DNA from: Pseudomonas sp. N040
GTDB taxonomy: Bacteria; Pseudomonadota; Gammaproteobacteria; Pseudomonadales; Pseudomonadaceae
NCBI RefSeq assembly: GCF_015637705.1
Contig: NZ_JADOBE010000002.1
Coordinates: forward strand, 231,454-295,453
Reading direction: 5' to 3'
DNA: 64,000 nt
How positions within the stretch are numbered: the stretch's first letter is position 1; each line of letters begins with the position of its first letter. The notes under the pieces were generated by a model that was not told the origin of the DNA, did not search any database, and saw only the letters and a program-made list of their open reading frames with translations. This document shows, piece by piece, positions 51,818 through 60,560 of this stretch. A program made the translations under genes and the position numbers.

Positions 51818-52827
51818 GCCTGTGCCACCTTGTGCATCACGCCATGCACGCCAATGCCGCCCGGGCAGACACGGTCGCAGCGGCCGCAGCCGACACAGCC
51901 GTAGTGCTCGAAGCGGGCCTTGAAGTCATCGCCGAACTTGTGGAACCAGAAGCGCTGCACCCGCGAACCGGGGGTGGCGCTCGGGTTGTGCCCGCTGGCT
52001 TCCTTCTGGAAGCCCTGATACAGGCAGGAATCCCAGACCCGCTCGCGCTGGACGCCGCCGGCGGCGGATGACTGATCCAGCGGGGCGAAGCAGGAACAGG
52101 TCGGGCACACCGTGGTGCAGCCGGAACAACCCAGGCACTGCAGCCCGAGCCGCTCCCAGGTGGCCGCTTCGATCAGCCCGGCATTCAACCGTGCCACGCC
52201 TTCGACAATGTCCGCCTGCGCGCCCTGCTGCTGCGCCACCTGCGCGCTGTTGCCCTGGCGCTCGGCTTGCCAAGCACCCGAGGCTGGCGGCAGCGCCAGG
52301 CCTTCGATCGCCGCCGTGCCGGCTGCGGACGCCACCAACAGCAGCCAGGGCCCGCTGGCACGCGGCAGCAGGATCAGGTCCGCCGTGCCGGCGCGCACGT
52401 CCGGACCGCTGTCGACCGTCGTGCAGAAACCGCCGGCACAGCTGTCCAGGCAATCCACCCCGACCAGCAGGGTCGCGTTGCGCCGGGTCTGGTAGAACGG
52501 GTCTTCGGCAAAGAAGCGATCCTGGTAGGCCACCGCCCGCAGGTCGCAGGCATGCAGGCCGAACAACACCTGCGGCGCTACCTCCGGCAACGCCGAGAGG
52601 AACTGGCCGCCGTCGAAGCGAAACAGCAGCTCGCGCTCGGCAAAGAAGAAGCTCTTGGCGGAAAAGCTCGGGGTCGCGGCATCCGCACAAAACGCCGCAG
52701 GATCCTCCGCCGTGACGCTTTGCCAGTGCTGCCCACCCTGCCCGTCAGCACGCACTTCATAGAGTTTGCGGCGCACTGCCAGATGCGCGCGCAGGCGCTC
52801 CGGCCGATCGAGTTCAAAGGCTTGCAT
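51814..52827 (-). CDS. Iron-sulfur subunit, hydrogenase beta / AsrA-like
   Basis: 337 residues from ATG 52827, with CGAGGTCG upstream; the ORF reaches 52941 over the 3' end of the FDH gene. Two Cys clusters in the C-half, LGCSGCTTVCPTCSC and YGCVGCGRCDRVCPGG, can hold two [4Fe-4S] clusters; a further Cys set (DCLDSCAGGFC) lies near residue 140. The family includes hydrogenase HydB and anaerobic sulfite reductase A. It would carry electrons between the molybdenum subunit and the flavin subunit. Overlaps the upstream FDH gene by 14 bases. Confidence 0.88.
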   Translation of the reverse strand: MQAFELDRPERLRAHLAVRRKLYEVRADGQGGQHWQSVTAEDPAAFCADAATPSFSAKSFFFAERELLFRFDGGQFLSALPEVAPQVLFGLHACDLRAVAYQDRFFAEDPFYQTRRNATLLVGVDCLDSCAGGFCTTVDSGPDVRAGTADLILLPRASGPWLLLVASAAGTAAIEGLALPPASGAWQAERQGNSAQVAQQQGAQADIVEGVARLNAGLIEAATWERLGLQCLGCSGCTTVCPTCSCFAPLDQSSAAGGVQRERVWDSCLYQGFQKEASGHNPSATPGSRVQRFWFHKFGDDFKARFEHYGCVGCGRCDRVCPGGIGVHGVMHKVAQA

Positions 52828-54907
52828 GGGCGACCTCGCTGGCATCGATGCGGTTATGCGGCGCGGCACCGGCAGGCAATGGCTCGATCGCCACGGCGCA
52901 GGCCTTGAGTTCGGGCATCTTGCTGACCGGGTCCATGGCATCGTTGGTCAGGCGGTTACAGGGGGCTTCGCGGAAGTGATAGGGCATCGCCAGCATGCCG
53001 CGCGGCAGGTCATCGGTCAGCTGCAGGCGCGCTTCGACAGCCCCGCGCCGCGAGCTTACCCGGACTGCCTGCAGATCGGCATAGCCGTGCTCGGCGGCAT
53101 CCAGCGGATTCATCAGCACCAGCCCCGCCGGCGTCTCGCGCTCGAGCAGCGGCGACTTGCGCGTCATCGAGCCGCAGTTGTAGTGGAAGTGGAAGCGGTG
53201 CGTGGTAAACAACCAGGGATACTCGGCGTCCGGACACTCGGCCGGCTCCACCTGTGACACCGGGATCAACCGCGCCCGGCCCAGCGGGAAGCTCTGCGCA
53301 TGCAGCAGCGGCGAGCCCTGCGGATGCTCCGCATCACACGGCCAGTGCAGGCCATGGCGGGCATCCAGTTCGGCATAGCTCATGGCGGAAAAGATCGGTG
53401 CGACCGCAGCCATCTCGTCGAACACTGCTTCGGCGCTATCCCAGTCCATACCCGCATAGCCCATGCGCGCGGCGAGGTCACCAAGGATCTGCCAGTCGCA
53501 ACGCGCCGTACCCGGGGCCCCGACGGCCTTGCGGATGCGCTGCACGCGGCGCTCGCAATTGGTGAAGGTGCCATCCTTCTCGACAAAGGACGCCGCCGGC
53601 AGCACCACATCGGCCATTTTCGCGGTTTCAGTCAGGGTCAGTTCGAACACCACCAGGAAATCCAGCGCCTGCAGCGAGCGCGCCACCTGGCGCTGGTCCG
53701 GATCGGTGACCACCGGGTCTTCACCGATGATCATCAAGGCGCGCAGGTTACCGTCCAGCGCCGCCCTGGTCATGCCCAGCGAGGTCAGGCCCGGGCGGGC
53801 GGGCATCGGCGCGCCCCAGGCCTGGGCAAACTTGGCCTGCACTGCCGGCGCATCGGCCTGCTGGTAGCCGGGGTAGACGTTCGGCAGGCAGCCCATGTCG
53901 CAGGCGCCCTGCACATTGTTCTGCCCGCGCAGCGGGTTGATCCCGGTACCCGGCCGACCGACCTGGCCACAGGCCAGCGCCAGGTTGGACACCGCAATCA
54001 CGTTGTTGGTGCCGCTCTGGAACTGGGTAATGCCCATGCCCCAGGCGGTGAAGGCTGCCGGCGAATGGCTGAACAGCTCGGCCACGCGCAGCAGGTCGGC
54101 TACCGGAATACCGGTCGCCGCGCTGGTCTGCTCCGGCGTGATCCCGGCCAGGTGCCGGCGCAGCGGCGTGATGTCCTCGCAACGCTCGGCGAGGAAGGCC
54201 GCGTTCTCCCAGCCATTGGCAAAGATGATCTGCAGCAGGCCGTTGAGCAGCGCGACATTGCTGCCCAGGCGCAGTTGCAGGTGGATATCGGCCAGCCGTG
54301 CCAGGCGGGTCTTGCGCGGGTCGATGACGACCAGCTTGGCGCCGCGTGCCTGCGCCCGCAGCATGCGCGCGCCGATCATCGCGTGGTTCTCGGTGACATC
54401 CGCGCCGATCACCAGGATCAGCTCGGCCAGGTCGATATCGGCAATGCTGTTGGTCATTGCCCCGGAACCCAGGGTGCGCGCCAGGCCGGCCACCGAGGGG
54501 CTGTGGCAGATGCGCGCGCAGTGGTCGACGTTATTGGTGCCGAGCACCGCGCGGGCAAACTTCTGCGCGGCGTAGTTGTCCTCGTTGGTGGCCCGCGCGC
54601 AGCTGATCACGCCCACACCATCCGCGCCGGCCGTTTCCTGCGCTGCGCGAAACTCGCTGGCGATGCGCTCCAGCGCCTCGTCCCAGGTTGCCGGACGAAA
54701 CTGCCCGTGCTCCTTGATCAGCGGCTCGCGCAGGCGATTGGCCGGGTCGATGGCGAAACTGGTCGACCAGCCCTTGGCGCATAGCTGGCCCTGGCTGACT
54801 GGATGCCCCGGCTGCGGCTCGACACCGACCACCCGCCCGTGCTCGACGCGCAAACCGATGCCGCAGCCGACGCCGCAAAACGTGCAAATGCTCGGTATGA
54901 CCTGCAT
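52814..54907 (-). CDS. Formate dehydrogenase-type molybdopterin oxidoreductase, alpha subunit
   Basis: 697 residues from ATG 54907, preceded by GGGGGTGG; a GTG at 54916 is an alternative. N-terminal [4Fe-4S] site Cys8-x2-Cys11-x3-Cys15 ... Cys43 (CTFCGVGCGIG, LCAKG). The active site has C134-H135 in CARICHSPSVAG, a cysteine version of the catalytic selenocysteine in E. coli FdhF. Further blocks: GADVTENHAMIG, KLVVIDPRKTRLA, MGITQFQSGTNNVIAVSNLALACGQVG, GACDMGCLPNVYPG, and a C-terminal molybdopterin-dinucleotide domain. No Tat signal peptide, so cytosolic. With the beta- and gamma-like genes it would form a three-subunit formate:NAD(P)-type complex. Other oxidations by this family are possible. 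fdhD and accessory genes are not in the window. Confidence 0.9.
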   Translation of the reverse strand: MQVIPSICTFCGVGCGIGLRVEHGRVVGVEPQPGHPVSQGQLCAKGWSTSFAIDPANRLREPLIKEHGQFRPATWDEALERIASEFRAAQETAGADGVGVISCARATNEDNYAAQKFARAVLGTNNVDHCARICHSPSVAGLARTLGSGAMTNSIADIDLAELILVIGADVTENHAMIGARMLRAQARGAKLVVIDPRKTRLARLADIHLQLRLGSNVALLNGLLQIIFANGWENAAFLAERCEDITPLRRHLAGITPEQTSAATGIPVADLLRVAELFSHSPAAFTAWGMGITQFQSGTNNVIAVSNLALACGQVGRPGTGINPLRGQNNVQGACDMGCLPNVYPGYQQADAPAVQAKFAQAWGAPMPARPGLTSLGMTRAALDGNLRALMIIGEDPVVTDPDQRQVARSLQALDFLVVFELTLTETAKMADVVLPAASFVEKDGTFTNCERRVQRIRKAVGAPGTARCDWQILGDLAARMGYAGMDWDSAEAVFDEMAAVAPIFSAMSYAELDARHGLHWPCDAEHPQGSPLLHAQSFPLGRARLIPVSQVEPAECPDAEYPWLFTTHRFHFHYNCGSMTRKSPLLERETPAGLVLMNPLDAAEHGYADLQAVRVSSRRGAVEARLQLTDDLPRGMLAMPYHFREAPCNRLTNDAMDPVSKMPELKACAVAIEPLPAGAAPHNRIDASEVAHASL

Positions 54908-55037
54908 CGAAACCACCCCCGGAAAGATTCACCTGTATACAGGCTAGGCCGCCACGGCAAAAGCGCGGTTGATGCCGGTCAAAAAACTGCACGTGGAACC
55001 GCCCTGCGGTTCATTTATGCCAGCTCGACAGCTGCTT

Positions 55038-55077
55038 TGTAGGGTGGGTTAGGCCAGCGGCCGTAACCCACCCTACA
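55038..55077. repeat. Intergenic palindrome, GTAGGGTGGGTTAG type
   Basis: TGTAGGGTGGGTTAGGCC and its inverse GGCCGTAACCCACCCTACA form an inverted pair in the 54908-55124 gap. A common Pseudomonas intergenic repeat, related to that at 23908. Confidence 0.7.
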
Positions 55078-55124
55078 TGGCCGCAACACCGCGCTGTCCG
55101 GGGACCGAATCCCTGGCTGCGGGC

Positions 55125-55829
55125 TCAGGCCAGCACCGTGTCGATACCCGGCACGTCCGCCTGGTCAGCCGCGCCGGCCACCGCGGCCAGCACAATGCGC
55201 TCGATCACCGCACGGTTGCGCGCCAGCTCGGCCGGCGGTTTCGGCTGCGGCCAGAAACTCACGCTGCCAACGTGCTCGATGGCACCGATCAGGGTTTCCA
55301 GCATCAGCGGATGCAGCGGCTGGCTGCCGCGTTCCTCCGCCTTGACCCGCACCAGCTGAGCCATCTCCTCGATGATCTTCTTCTGGTGGAAACTGGCTGG
55401 CGACTCGGGATCATGCACTTCGCGGTAGATCGAGCCGACGATCGGCGCGTGGGAGCGGCACCAGTCGAAATAGGCGTCGATGGCGGCCGAAAGCATCGGC
55501 AGCAGGCGTGCCTGCGGCAGGATGGCCTGCAGCACCGCCACGCGCAGGTCATCGTTGGCCCGCTGCACCACCACCTCGATGACTTCGTGGCGGTCCTTGA
55601 ACAGCCGGTAGAACAGCGGCCGGGAGATGCCCGCCTCCCGGGCGATCAGGTCCACCGAGCCGCCGCGATAGCCATGGCTGGCATACACCCGGGCGGCCGC
55701 GGCAATCACCACCTCGCGCAGTCCTTCGCCCTGCGGCTCGTCGGCGCGGGGCCGGCCGGGCCGCCGGCGCGCTCGCGCAGTGGCGGCCGGCTTGGCCGGC
55801 GGGGTACCTGGGTGGACGACTGGTGGCAT
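55125..55829 (-). CDS. laoR: TetR-family regulator, LaoR-like
   Basis: 234 residues from ATG 55829 (MPPVVHPGTPP); a TTG-started frame reaches 55862. The HTH is GGSVDLIAREAGISRPLFYRLFKDRHEVIEVVV. A basic, proline-rich N-terminus (ARRRPGRPRADE) precedes it. Divergent from the laoC-like aldehyde dehydrogenase, matching the arrangement of laoR (PA0367) in P. aeruginosa, where LaoR represses the long-chain alcohol oxidation genes. A 9-bp inverted repeat lies in the intergenic region. The symbol is given by synteny; sequence identity could not be measured. Confidence 0.7.
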   Translation of the reverse strand: MPPVVHPGTPPAKPAATARARRRPGRPRADEPQGEGLREVVIAAAARVYASHGYRGGSVDLIAREAGISRPLFYRLFKDRHEVIEVVVQRANDDLRVAVLQAILPQARLLPMLSAAIDAYFDWCRSHAPIVGSIYREVHDPESPASFHQKKIIEEMAQLVRVKAEERGSQPLHPLMLETLIGAIEHVGSVSFWPQPKPPAELARNRAVIERIVLAAVAGAADQADVPGIDTVLA

Positions 55830-55870
55830 GCTGGCGGCTCGTGAGGTGCACTGTTTGCACAATAGTACAA

Positions 55871-55905
55871 CAGTGTTACATTATCCCGCGACAAACGTAA
55901 CACTG
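55871..55905. promoter_or_regulatory. Candidate LaoR operator
   Basis: CAGTGTTAC (55871-55879) and GTAACACTG (55897-55905) are perfect 9-bp inverted arms 17 bases apart; further CTGTTAC follows. They lie in the 167-bp gap between laoR and laoC. Spacing fits a site overlapping a promoter. Confidence 0.65.
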
Positions 55906-55996
55906 CTGTTACTTAAAACAATCAAACACCTGTTTGCGCCCACGATCGGCCCCGCCAGCCCGCCTGCGAATTCCCGATCAACCCGGAGAGAAGCCC

Positions 55997-57439
55997 ATGA
56001 ACACCCTCACCAGCGCCATCGACCTGAGCATTCCCGAGGAATTCCAGAACGTCTTCACCGCCCAGCAGGCCGCCTACCGCAAGCAGATGAACCCGACCCT
56101 GCAGGAACGCCAGGCCGACCTGCGCACCCTGCACCGGATGATCGTCGAGAACAGCGACGCCATCATCGCCGCGATCAACCAGGACTACGGCTGCCGCTGC
56201 ACCTTCGAGACCAAGTTCACCGAAGTGCTGATGGCGCAGGACGCCGCGCTGGATGCGGTGAAAAAACTGAAGAAGTGGATCAAGCCGCAGAAGCGCCACC
56301 TCGATCCTACCCAGTTCCCGCTGGCCAAGGCCTGGACCTTCCCGCAGCCGGTCGGCGTGATCGGCATCGTGGTGCCGTGGAACTTTCCCCTGGCCATGGC
56401 CATCCAGCCGCTGATCTGCGCCTTCGCCGCCGGCAACCGCGCGATGATCAAGATGTCGGAGAACTCCAACCACCTGGCCCTGCTGCTCAAGGAAGTCTCG
56501 CCCCGCTACTTCCCGCTCGACAAGCTGGCGTTCTTCGAGGACGGCAACGGCCGCGGCCCGGTGTTTACCACCCTGGCCTTCGACCACATCTTCTTCACCG
56601 GCTCGCCGGGTACCGGCAAGGCGGTGATGGCCAATGCCGCGAAGAACCTGACCCCGGTGACCCTCGAACTGGGCGGCAAGTCGCCGTGCATCGTGGCCCC
56701 CGATTTCTCCGCCAAGACCGCCGCCGAGCGCGTGCTCTGGGCGAAGATGCTGAATGCCGGACAGATCTGCACCAACGTCGATTACCTGCTGCTGCCGGCG
56801 AACAAGGTCGAGGAGTTCGTCAGCGCGGCCCGCGCCCTGTTCAACCAGCGCATTCCGGACATCAACAGCGGCGACTACACCGCGGTGATCGACCAGCGCT
56901 CCTACGACCGGCTGGAGGCCACCCTGGCTGACGCCGTGGCCAAGGGCGCCCGCGTCATCGACCTGTACCAGGGCCCCGCGCCGAAGGACGGCATGCGCCT
57001 GATGCCGACCCGCCTGGTGCTGGATGTAACCGATGACATGCTGATCATGCAGCGCGAAATCTTCGGCCCGCTGCTGCCGATCCGCACCTACCAGAGCAAG
57101 GAAGAAGTCTGCAGCTACATCAACGAGCGCCCGCGTCCGCTGGCCCTGTACATCTACAGCAACGACAAGGCGCTGCAGGACTACTACCTGAACAACACCA
57201 TCTCCGGCGGAGTCGGCATCAACGAATCGGTGATCCAGGCCGGCCTGCACGACCTGCCGTTCGGCGGTTCGGGCAACAGCGGCATGGGCCACTACCACAG
57301 CCTGGAAGGCTTCCTGACCTTCTCCAAGCTGCGCCCGGTGTTCAAGCAGGGCCCGGTGCGCGGCATCGACCTGTTCCTGCCGCCCTACGCCGGCTGGTCG
57401 ACGCGCATCCTCGACTTCATGCTCAAGATGAAAAGCTGA
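55997..57439 (+). CDS. laoC: Aldehyde dehydrogenase, LaoC-like (coniferyl aldehyde dehydrogenase family)
   Basis: 480 residues from ATG 55997 with GGAGAGAAG upstream; the ORF starts at 55934. VVPWNFPLAMAIQPL, the catalytic Glu in LELGGKSPCIV and the Cys in NAGQICTNVDY, plus EIFGPLLPI. The C-terminus is hydrophobic and basic (RGIDLFLPPYAGWSTRILDFMLKMKS), suggesting membrane attachment, as in fatty aldehyde dehydrogenases. Reaction: fatty aldehyde to fatty acid with NAD(P). Directly upstream of the GMC alcohol oxidase, it matches laoC (PA0366) in order and family. Confidence 0.82.
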   Translation: MNTLTSAIDLSIPEEFQNVFTAQQAAYRKQMNPTLQERQADLRTLHRMIVENSDAIIAAINQDYGCRCTFETKFTEVLMAQDAALDAVKKLKKWIKPQKRHLDPTQFPLAKAWTFPQPVGVIGIVVPWNFPLAMAIQPLICAFAAGNRAMIKMSENSNHLALLLKEVSPRYFPLDKLAFFEDGNGRGPVFTTLAFDHIFFTGSPGTGKAVMANAAKNLTPVTLELGGKSPCIVAPDFSAKTAAERVLWAKMLNAGQICTNVDYLLLPANKVEEFVSAARALFNQRIPDINSGDYTAVIDQRSYDRLEATLADAVAKGARVIDLYQGPAPKDGMRLMPTRLVLDVTDDMLIMQREIFGPLLPIRTYQSKEEVCSYINERPRPLALYIYSNDKALQDYYLNNTISGGVGINESVIQAGLHDLPFGGSGNSGMGHYHSLEGFLTFSKLRPVFKQGPVRGIDLFLPPYAGWSTRILDFMLKMKS

Positions 57440-57486
57440 GGCCGCAGCCTGCCTGAGCCCGGTCGCTGAGCAGGAGCCTGCGGCGC

Positions 57487-59109
57487 ATGCCTGAAAACAC
57501 CCGCTTCGATCACGACTACCTGATCATCGGCTCCGGCTTTGGCGGCTCGGTCGCCGCGCTGCGCCTGGCGGAGAAAGGCTGGAAGGTCGCCGTCGCAGAA
57601 CAGGGCCGGCACATCGGCCGGCCCGAGATCGAGGCCGGCAAGCGCAGCCTGCGCAAGCTGCTGTGGCTGCCGCAACTGGGCCTGCGCGGCTACTTCGTGC
57701 AGCACCTGTTCCGCCATGTCGCCATCGTCGGCGGGGTTGGCGTGGGCGGTGGCAGCATCGTCTGGGCCGCGGTGATGCTTGAGCCCAAGGAATCGTTCTA
57801 TAACGATCCCTGCCTCAAGGCCCTGGGTCTGGACCTCAAGACTGAACTGGCACCGCATCTGGCCACCGCAACCCGCATGCTCGGTGTCACGCTCAATCCG
57901 CGGCAGTCCGAACAGGACCATTTTCTGCGCCAGACCGCCGAACGCATGGGCGTGGCAGATACTTTTGCTGCCGTTCCCAACGCCGTGTATTTCGGTGAAC
58001 CGGGGGTTACGGCAGCCGATCCATTCTTTGCCGGCGAAGGCCCGCCGCGTGAAGGCTGCACTTTTTGCGGCGGCTGCCTGACCGGTTGCCCGACTGGCGC
58101 GAAAAACAGCCTGTACTGGAACTACCTGTACCTGGCGCAAAAGCGCGGCGTGAACATCCTTGCCGAAAGCAAAGCCGAGCGGATTGAACCCTTACCCGCG
58201 GGTGGCTATCGCGTAACCCTGGTCGATGCCGTCAGTGGCCGCGAACTGCGCACACTGACTACCCGCAATCTGGTGCTGTCTGCCGGCGTGGTCGGCACCC
58301 TCGAACTGCTCTACAAGAACCGTGACCACTACCGCACCCTGCCCAACGTCTCCGCGACCCTCGGTCAGCTGGTACGTACTAATTCCGAAGCCGTAACCGC
58401 CGTGCTGCACCCGCTCGGCAGTGACATGACGCGCGGCACCGCGATTTCCACCGATTTCCACCCGGACGCATCCACCCACGCCACGCAGAACCGCTTAGAC
58501 CGCGGCTACCGCTTCATGCGCAGCTACATGGGCCCGCTGGTGGACGACCCCCTGCCCTGGCGCCGTGCGCTGAAAACCGTCGGAGCCATCCTCTGCTCAC
58601 CGCGCCTGCTGGTCAGCAACCTGTTCGCCAGGGATTGGGAGAAACGCATCACCGCCTTCACCATCATGCAGGACCTCGACAACCATATCGGTTTGCAGTT
58701 TCGCCGGCCCTGGTACTGGCCGTTTCGCAAGACGCTGGTCAGCGTTGCCAATCCTGGACACGAAGCGCCCAGCTATCTGCCGATTGCCAACCGGCTGACC
58801 CGCGAATACGCAGCCGTCAGCGGTGGCACACCGATGAATGTCATCCTCGAATCCATCGGCGGCCTGTCCACCACCGCGCACATTCTCAGTGGCTGCCCGA
58901 TGAGCAGCTCGGCGGAGGATGGCGTGATCGGCACCGACCATCAGGTGCATGGCCATCCGGGGCTGTTCGTTGTGGATGGCGCGAGCATTCCCGGCAATAT
59001 CGGCGTCAACCCGAGCCTGACCATCACCGCCATGGCCGAACGCTTCGCCGCCCTGCAACCGGCCGCCAGCGACGTTTCGCCGCCGCCAGCGGCAGCACGC
59101 ACAACCTGA
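57487..59109 (+). CDS. laoA: GMC oxidoreductase, LaoA-like alcohol oxidase
   Basis: 540 residues. N-terminal FAD motif DYLIIGSGFGGSVAALRLAEKG (residues 10-31), GMC-type GGVGVGGGSIVWAAV, and a C-terminal AFQV-like TTAHILSGCPMSSSAEDGVIGTDHQVHGHPGLFVVDGASIPGNIGVNPSLTI. Cys191-x2-Cys194-x2-Cys197-x3-Cys201 (CTFCGGCLTGCPTG) looks like a ferredoxin cluster motif; similar cysteines recur in cholesterol-oxidase-like GMC proteins. In P. aeruginosa LaoA oxidises long-chain alcohols. Located 47 bases after laoC; the small laoB gene normally between laoA and laoC is absent here. Substrate by analogy. Confidence 0.82.
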   Translation: MPENTRFDHDYLIIGSGFGGSVAALRLAEKGWKVAVAEQGRHIGRPEIEAGKRSLRKLLWLPQLGLRGYFVQHLFRHVAIVGGVGVGGGSIVWAAVMLEPKESFYNDPCLKALGLDLKTELAPHLATATRMLGVTLNPRQSEQDHFLRQTAERMGVADTFAAVPNAVYFGEPGVTAADPFFAGEGPPREGCTFCGGCLTGCPTGAKNSLYWNYLYLAQKRGVNILAESKAERIEPLPAGGYRVTLVDAVSGRELRTLTTRNLVLSAGVVGTLELLYKNRDHYRTLPNVSATLGQLVRTNSEAVTAVLHPLGSDMTRGTAISTDFHPDASTHATQNRLDRGYRFMRSYMGPLVDDPLPWRRALKTVGAILCSPRLLVSNLFARDWEKRITAFTIMQDLDNHIGLQFRRPWYWPFRKTLVSVANPGHEAPSYLPIANRLTREYAAVSGGTPMNVILESIGGLSTTAHILSGCPMSSSAEDGVIGTDHQVHGHPGLFVVDGASIPGNIGVNPSLTITAMAERFAALQPAASDVSPPPAAARTT

Positions 59110-59165
59110 CTGCGCCGCGGCTTAACAGTTATCCTTGCCGGCACCACCGCCGAGCCGAGCAATCC

Positions 59166-60560
59166 ATGAGTGCACCTGACCAGTCAGTGCCGCCGCTGCG
59201 CCCTCTCGAACGCCTCTGGCTGTGCGAGGCCATGCGCCTGCGCGAGGCCCGCGGCGAACGCCTGGACGACCGCGAAGCCAACCGCCTGGCGCGCGCCGGC
59301 GGTGGCGACCTCGCGCAACGCATCCAGCGCCGCGCGCTGTGGCTGGCCACGCGCGATGGCCAGCTGCAGGCCTTGCACGGCTACCGCCATGCCGCGCGCC
59401 TGGCACTGCTGCTGCTGGCCCTGGTCGCCCTGCTCTCCGGCGGCGGACTGGCCTTCGCCGCCCTGGGTGACGGCAGCCGCCCGGTGAATGTGTTCTGGGC
59501 CCTGGGCAGCCTGCTGGGGATCAACCTGCTGATGCTCCTGCTGTCGCTCGCCAGCTTCGCCCTGGGCCGCGACAACGGCCTGCCGCTGCGCCTCTGGCAC
59601 TGGCTCAGCGACCGCCTGGCGCGGGATGCACAGCAGGCGCAACTGGCCCCGGCGCTGCTCCTGCTGCTGCAGCGCCAGCGCCTGGCCCGCTGGGGCATGG
59701 CCCTGCTCGGTAACGGGCTGTGGTCGCTGACCCTGCTGGCCGCGCTGGCCATGTTGCTGTTGCAGCTGAGCACGCGGCGCTACGGCTTCGTCTGGGAAAC
59801 CACCCTGCTCGGCAGCGACAGCTTTGCCCGGCTGATCCACGCCCTCGGCGCGCTGCCGGGCCTGCTCGGCTTCGCCCAGCCGGACAGCCTGCAGATCCAG
59901 GCCGGCGGTGACCTCGCGCAGGGCGACCCGGGGGCCCGGCAGGTCTGGGCCGGCTGGCTGCTGGGGGTGTTCGTGGTGTTCGGTTTGTTGCCGCGCCTGC
60001 TGCTCGCACTGGGCAGCCTGCTGGCCTGGCAGCACGGCCTCAAGCGCCTGCGCCTGGACCTGTCACTGCCGGCCTACCAGCTGCTGCGCGGCGAACTGCA
60101 GCCGGACAGCGAACCCCTCGGCATCATCAGCCCGGCCCCCGAACTGCCCGGCCTGCAGGCGGGCGGCCACGCCGAAGGCGGCAGCGGCGCGCTGCTGGTG
60201 GCCATCGAGCTGGACGGCCAGCGCCCCTGGCCACCTGCGTTGCCGGCAGGCGTGGCCGACGCCGGCAACCTGGACAGCCGCGAGCAACGCCAGCACCTGC
60301 TCGACCAGCTCAGCCGCTTTCCGCCGGCACGCCTGCTGATCGCCTGCGACCCGCGCCGCTCGCCCGATCGCGGCAGCCTGGCGCTGCTCGGCGAACTGGC
60401 CCGCAGCGCCGCGGCCACACGCATCTGGCTGCTGCCCGCCGAACCCGGCGCGAGCCTGGACCCCGAGCGCCTCGGCGACTGGCACGCGGCGCTGCAGGCA
60501 TTGCAGTTGCCCTGCGCCGACCGCGCGCCCTGGCACTGGCTGGAGCACGGCGATGACTGA
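59166..60560 (+). CDS. DUF2868 membrane protein
   Basis: 464 residues from ATG 59166; the frame runs back into the laoA gene. Several membrane segments (ARLALLLLALVALLSGGGLAFA, LGSLLGINLLMLLLSLASFAL, LTLLAALAMLLLQLST, LLGVFVVFGLLPRLLLALGSLLA) with a soluble C-terminal domain of about 150 residues. It overlaps the next gene (DUF3482 GTPase) by eight bases. DUF2868 and DUF3482 genes occur as a coupled pair in Pseudomonas, but no function is established to my knowledge. Confidence 0.85.
   Translation: MSAPDQSVPPLRPLERLWLCEAMRLREARGERLDDREANRLARAGGGDLAQRIQRRALWLATRDGQLQALHGYRHAARLALLLLALVALLSGGGLAFAALGDGSRPVNVFWALGSLLGINLLMLLLSLASFALGRDNGLPLRLWHWLSDRLARDAQQAQLAPALLLLLQRQRLARWGMALLGNGLWSLTLLAALAMLLLQLSTRRYGFVWETTLLGSDSFARLIHALGALPGLLGFAQPDSLQIQAGGDLAQGDPGARQVWAGWLLGVFVVFGLLPRLLLALGSLLAWQHGLKRLRLDLSLPAYQLLRGELQPDSEPLGIISPAPELPGLQAGGHAEGGSGALLVAIELDGQRPWPPALPAGVADAGNLDSREQRQHLLDQLSRFPPARLLIACDPRRSPDRGSLALLGELARSAAATRIWLLPAEPGASLDPERLGDWHAALQALQLPCADRAPWHWLEHGDD

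Noticed and set aside
53300..54784. 494-codon open frame on the plus strand
   Set aside because: Antisense shadow of the formate dehydrogenase gene.
55922..57298. 458-codon open frame on the minus strand
   Set aside because: Antisense to the laoC-like aldehyde dehydrogenase, which has all ALDH motifs.
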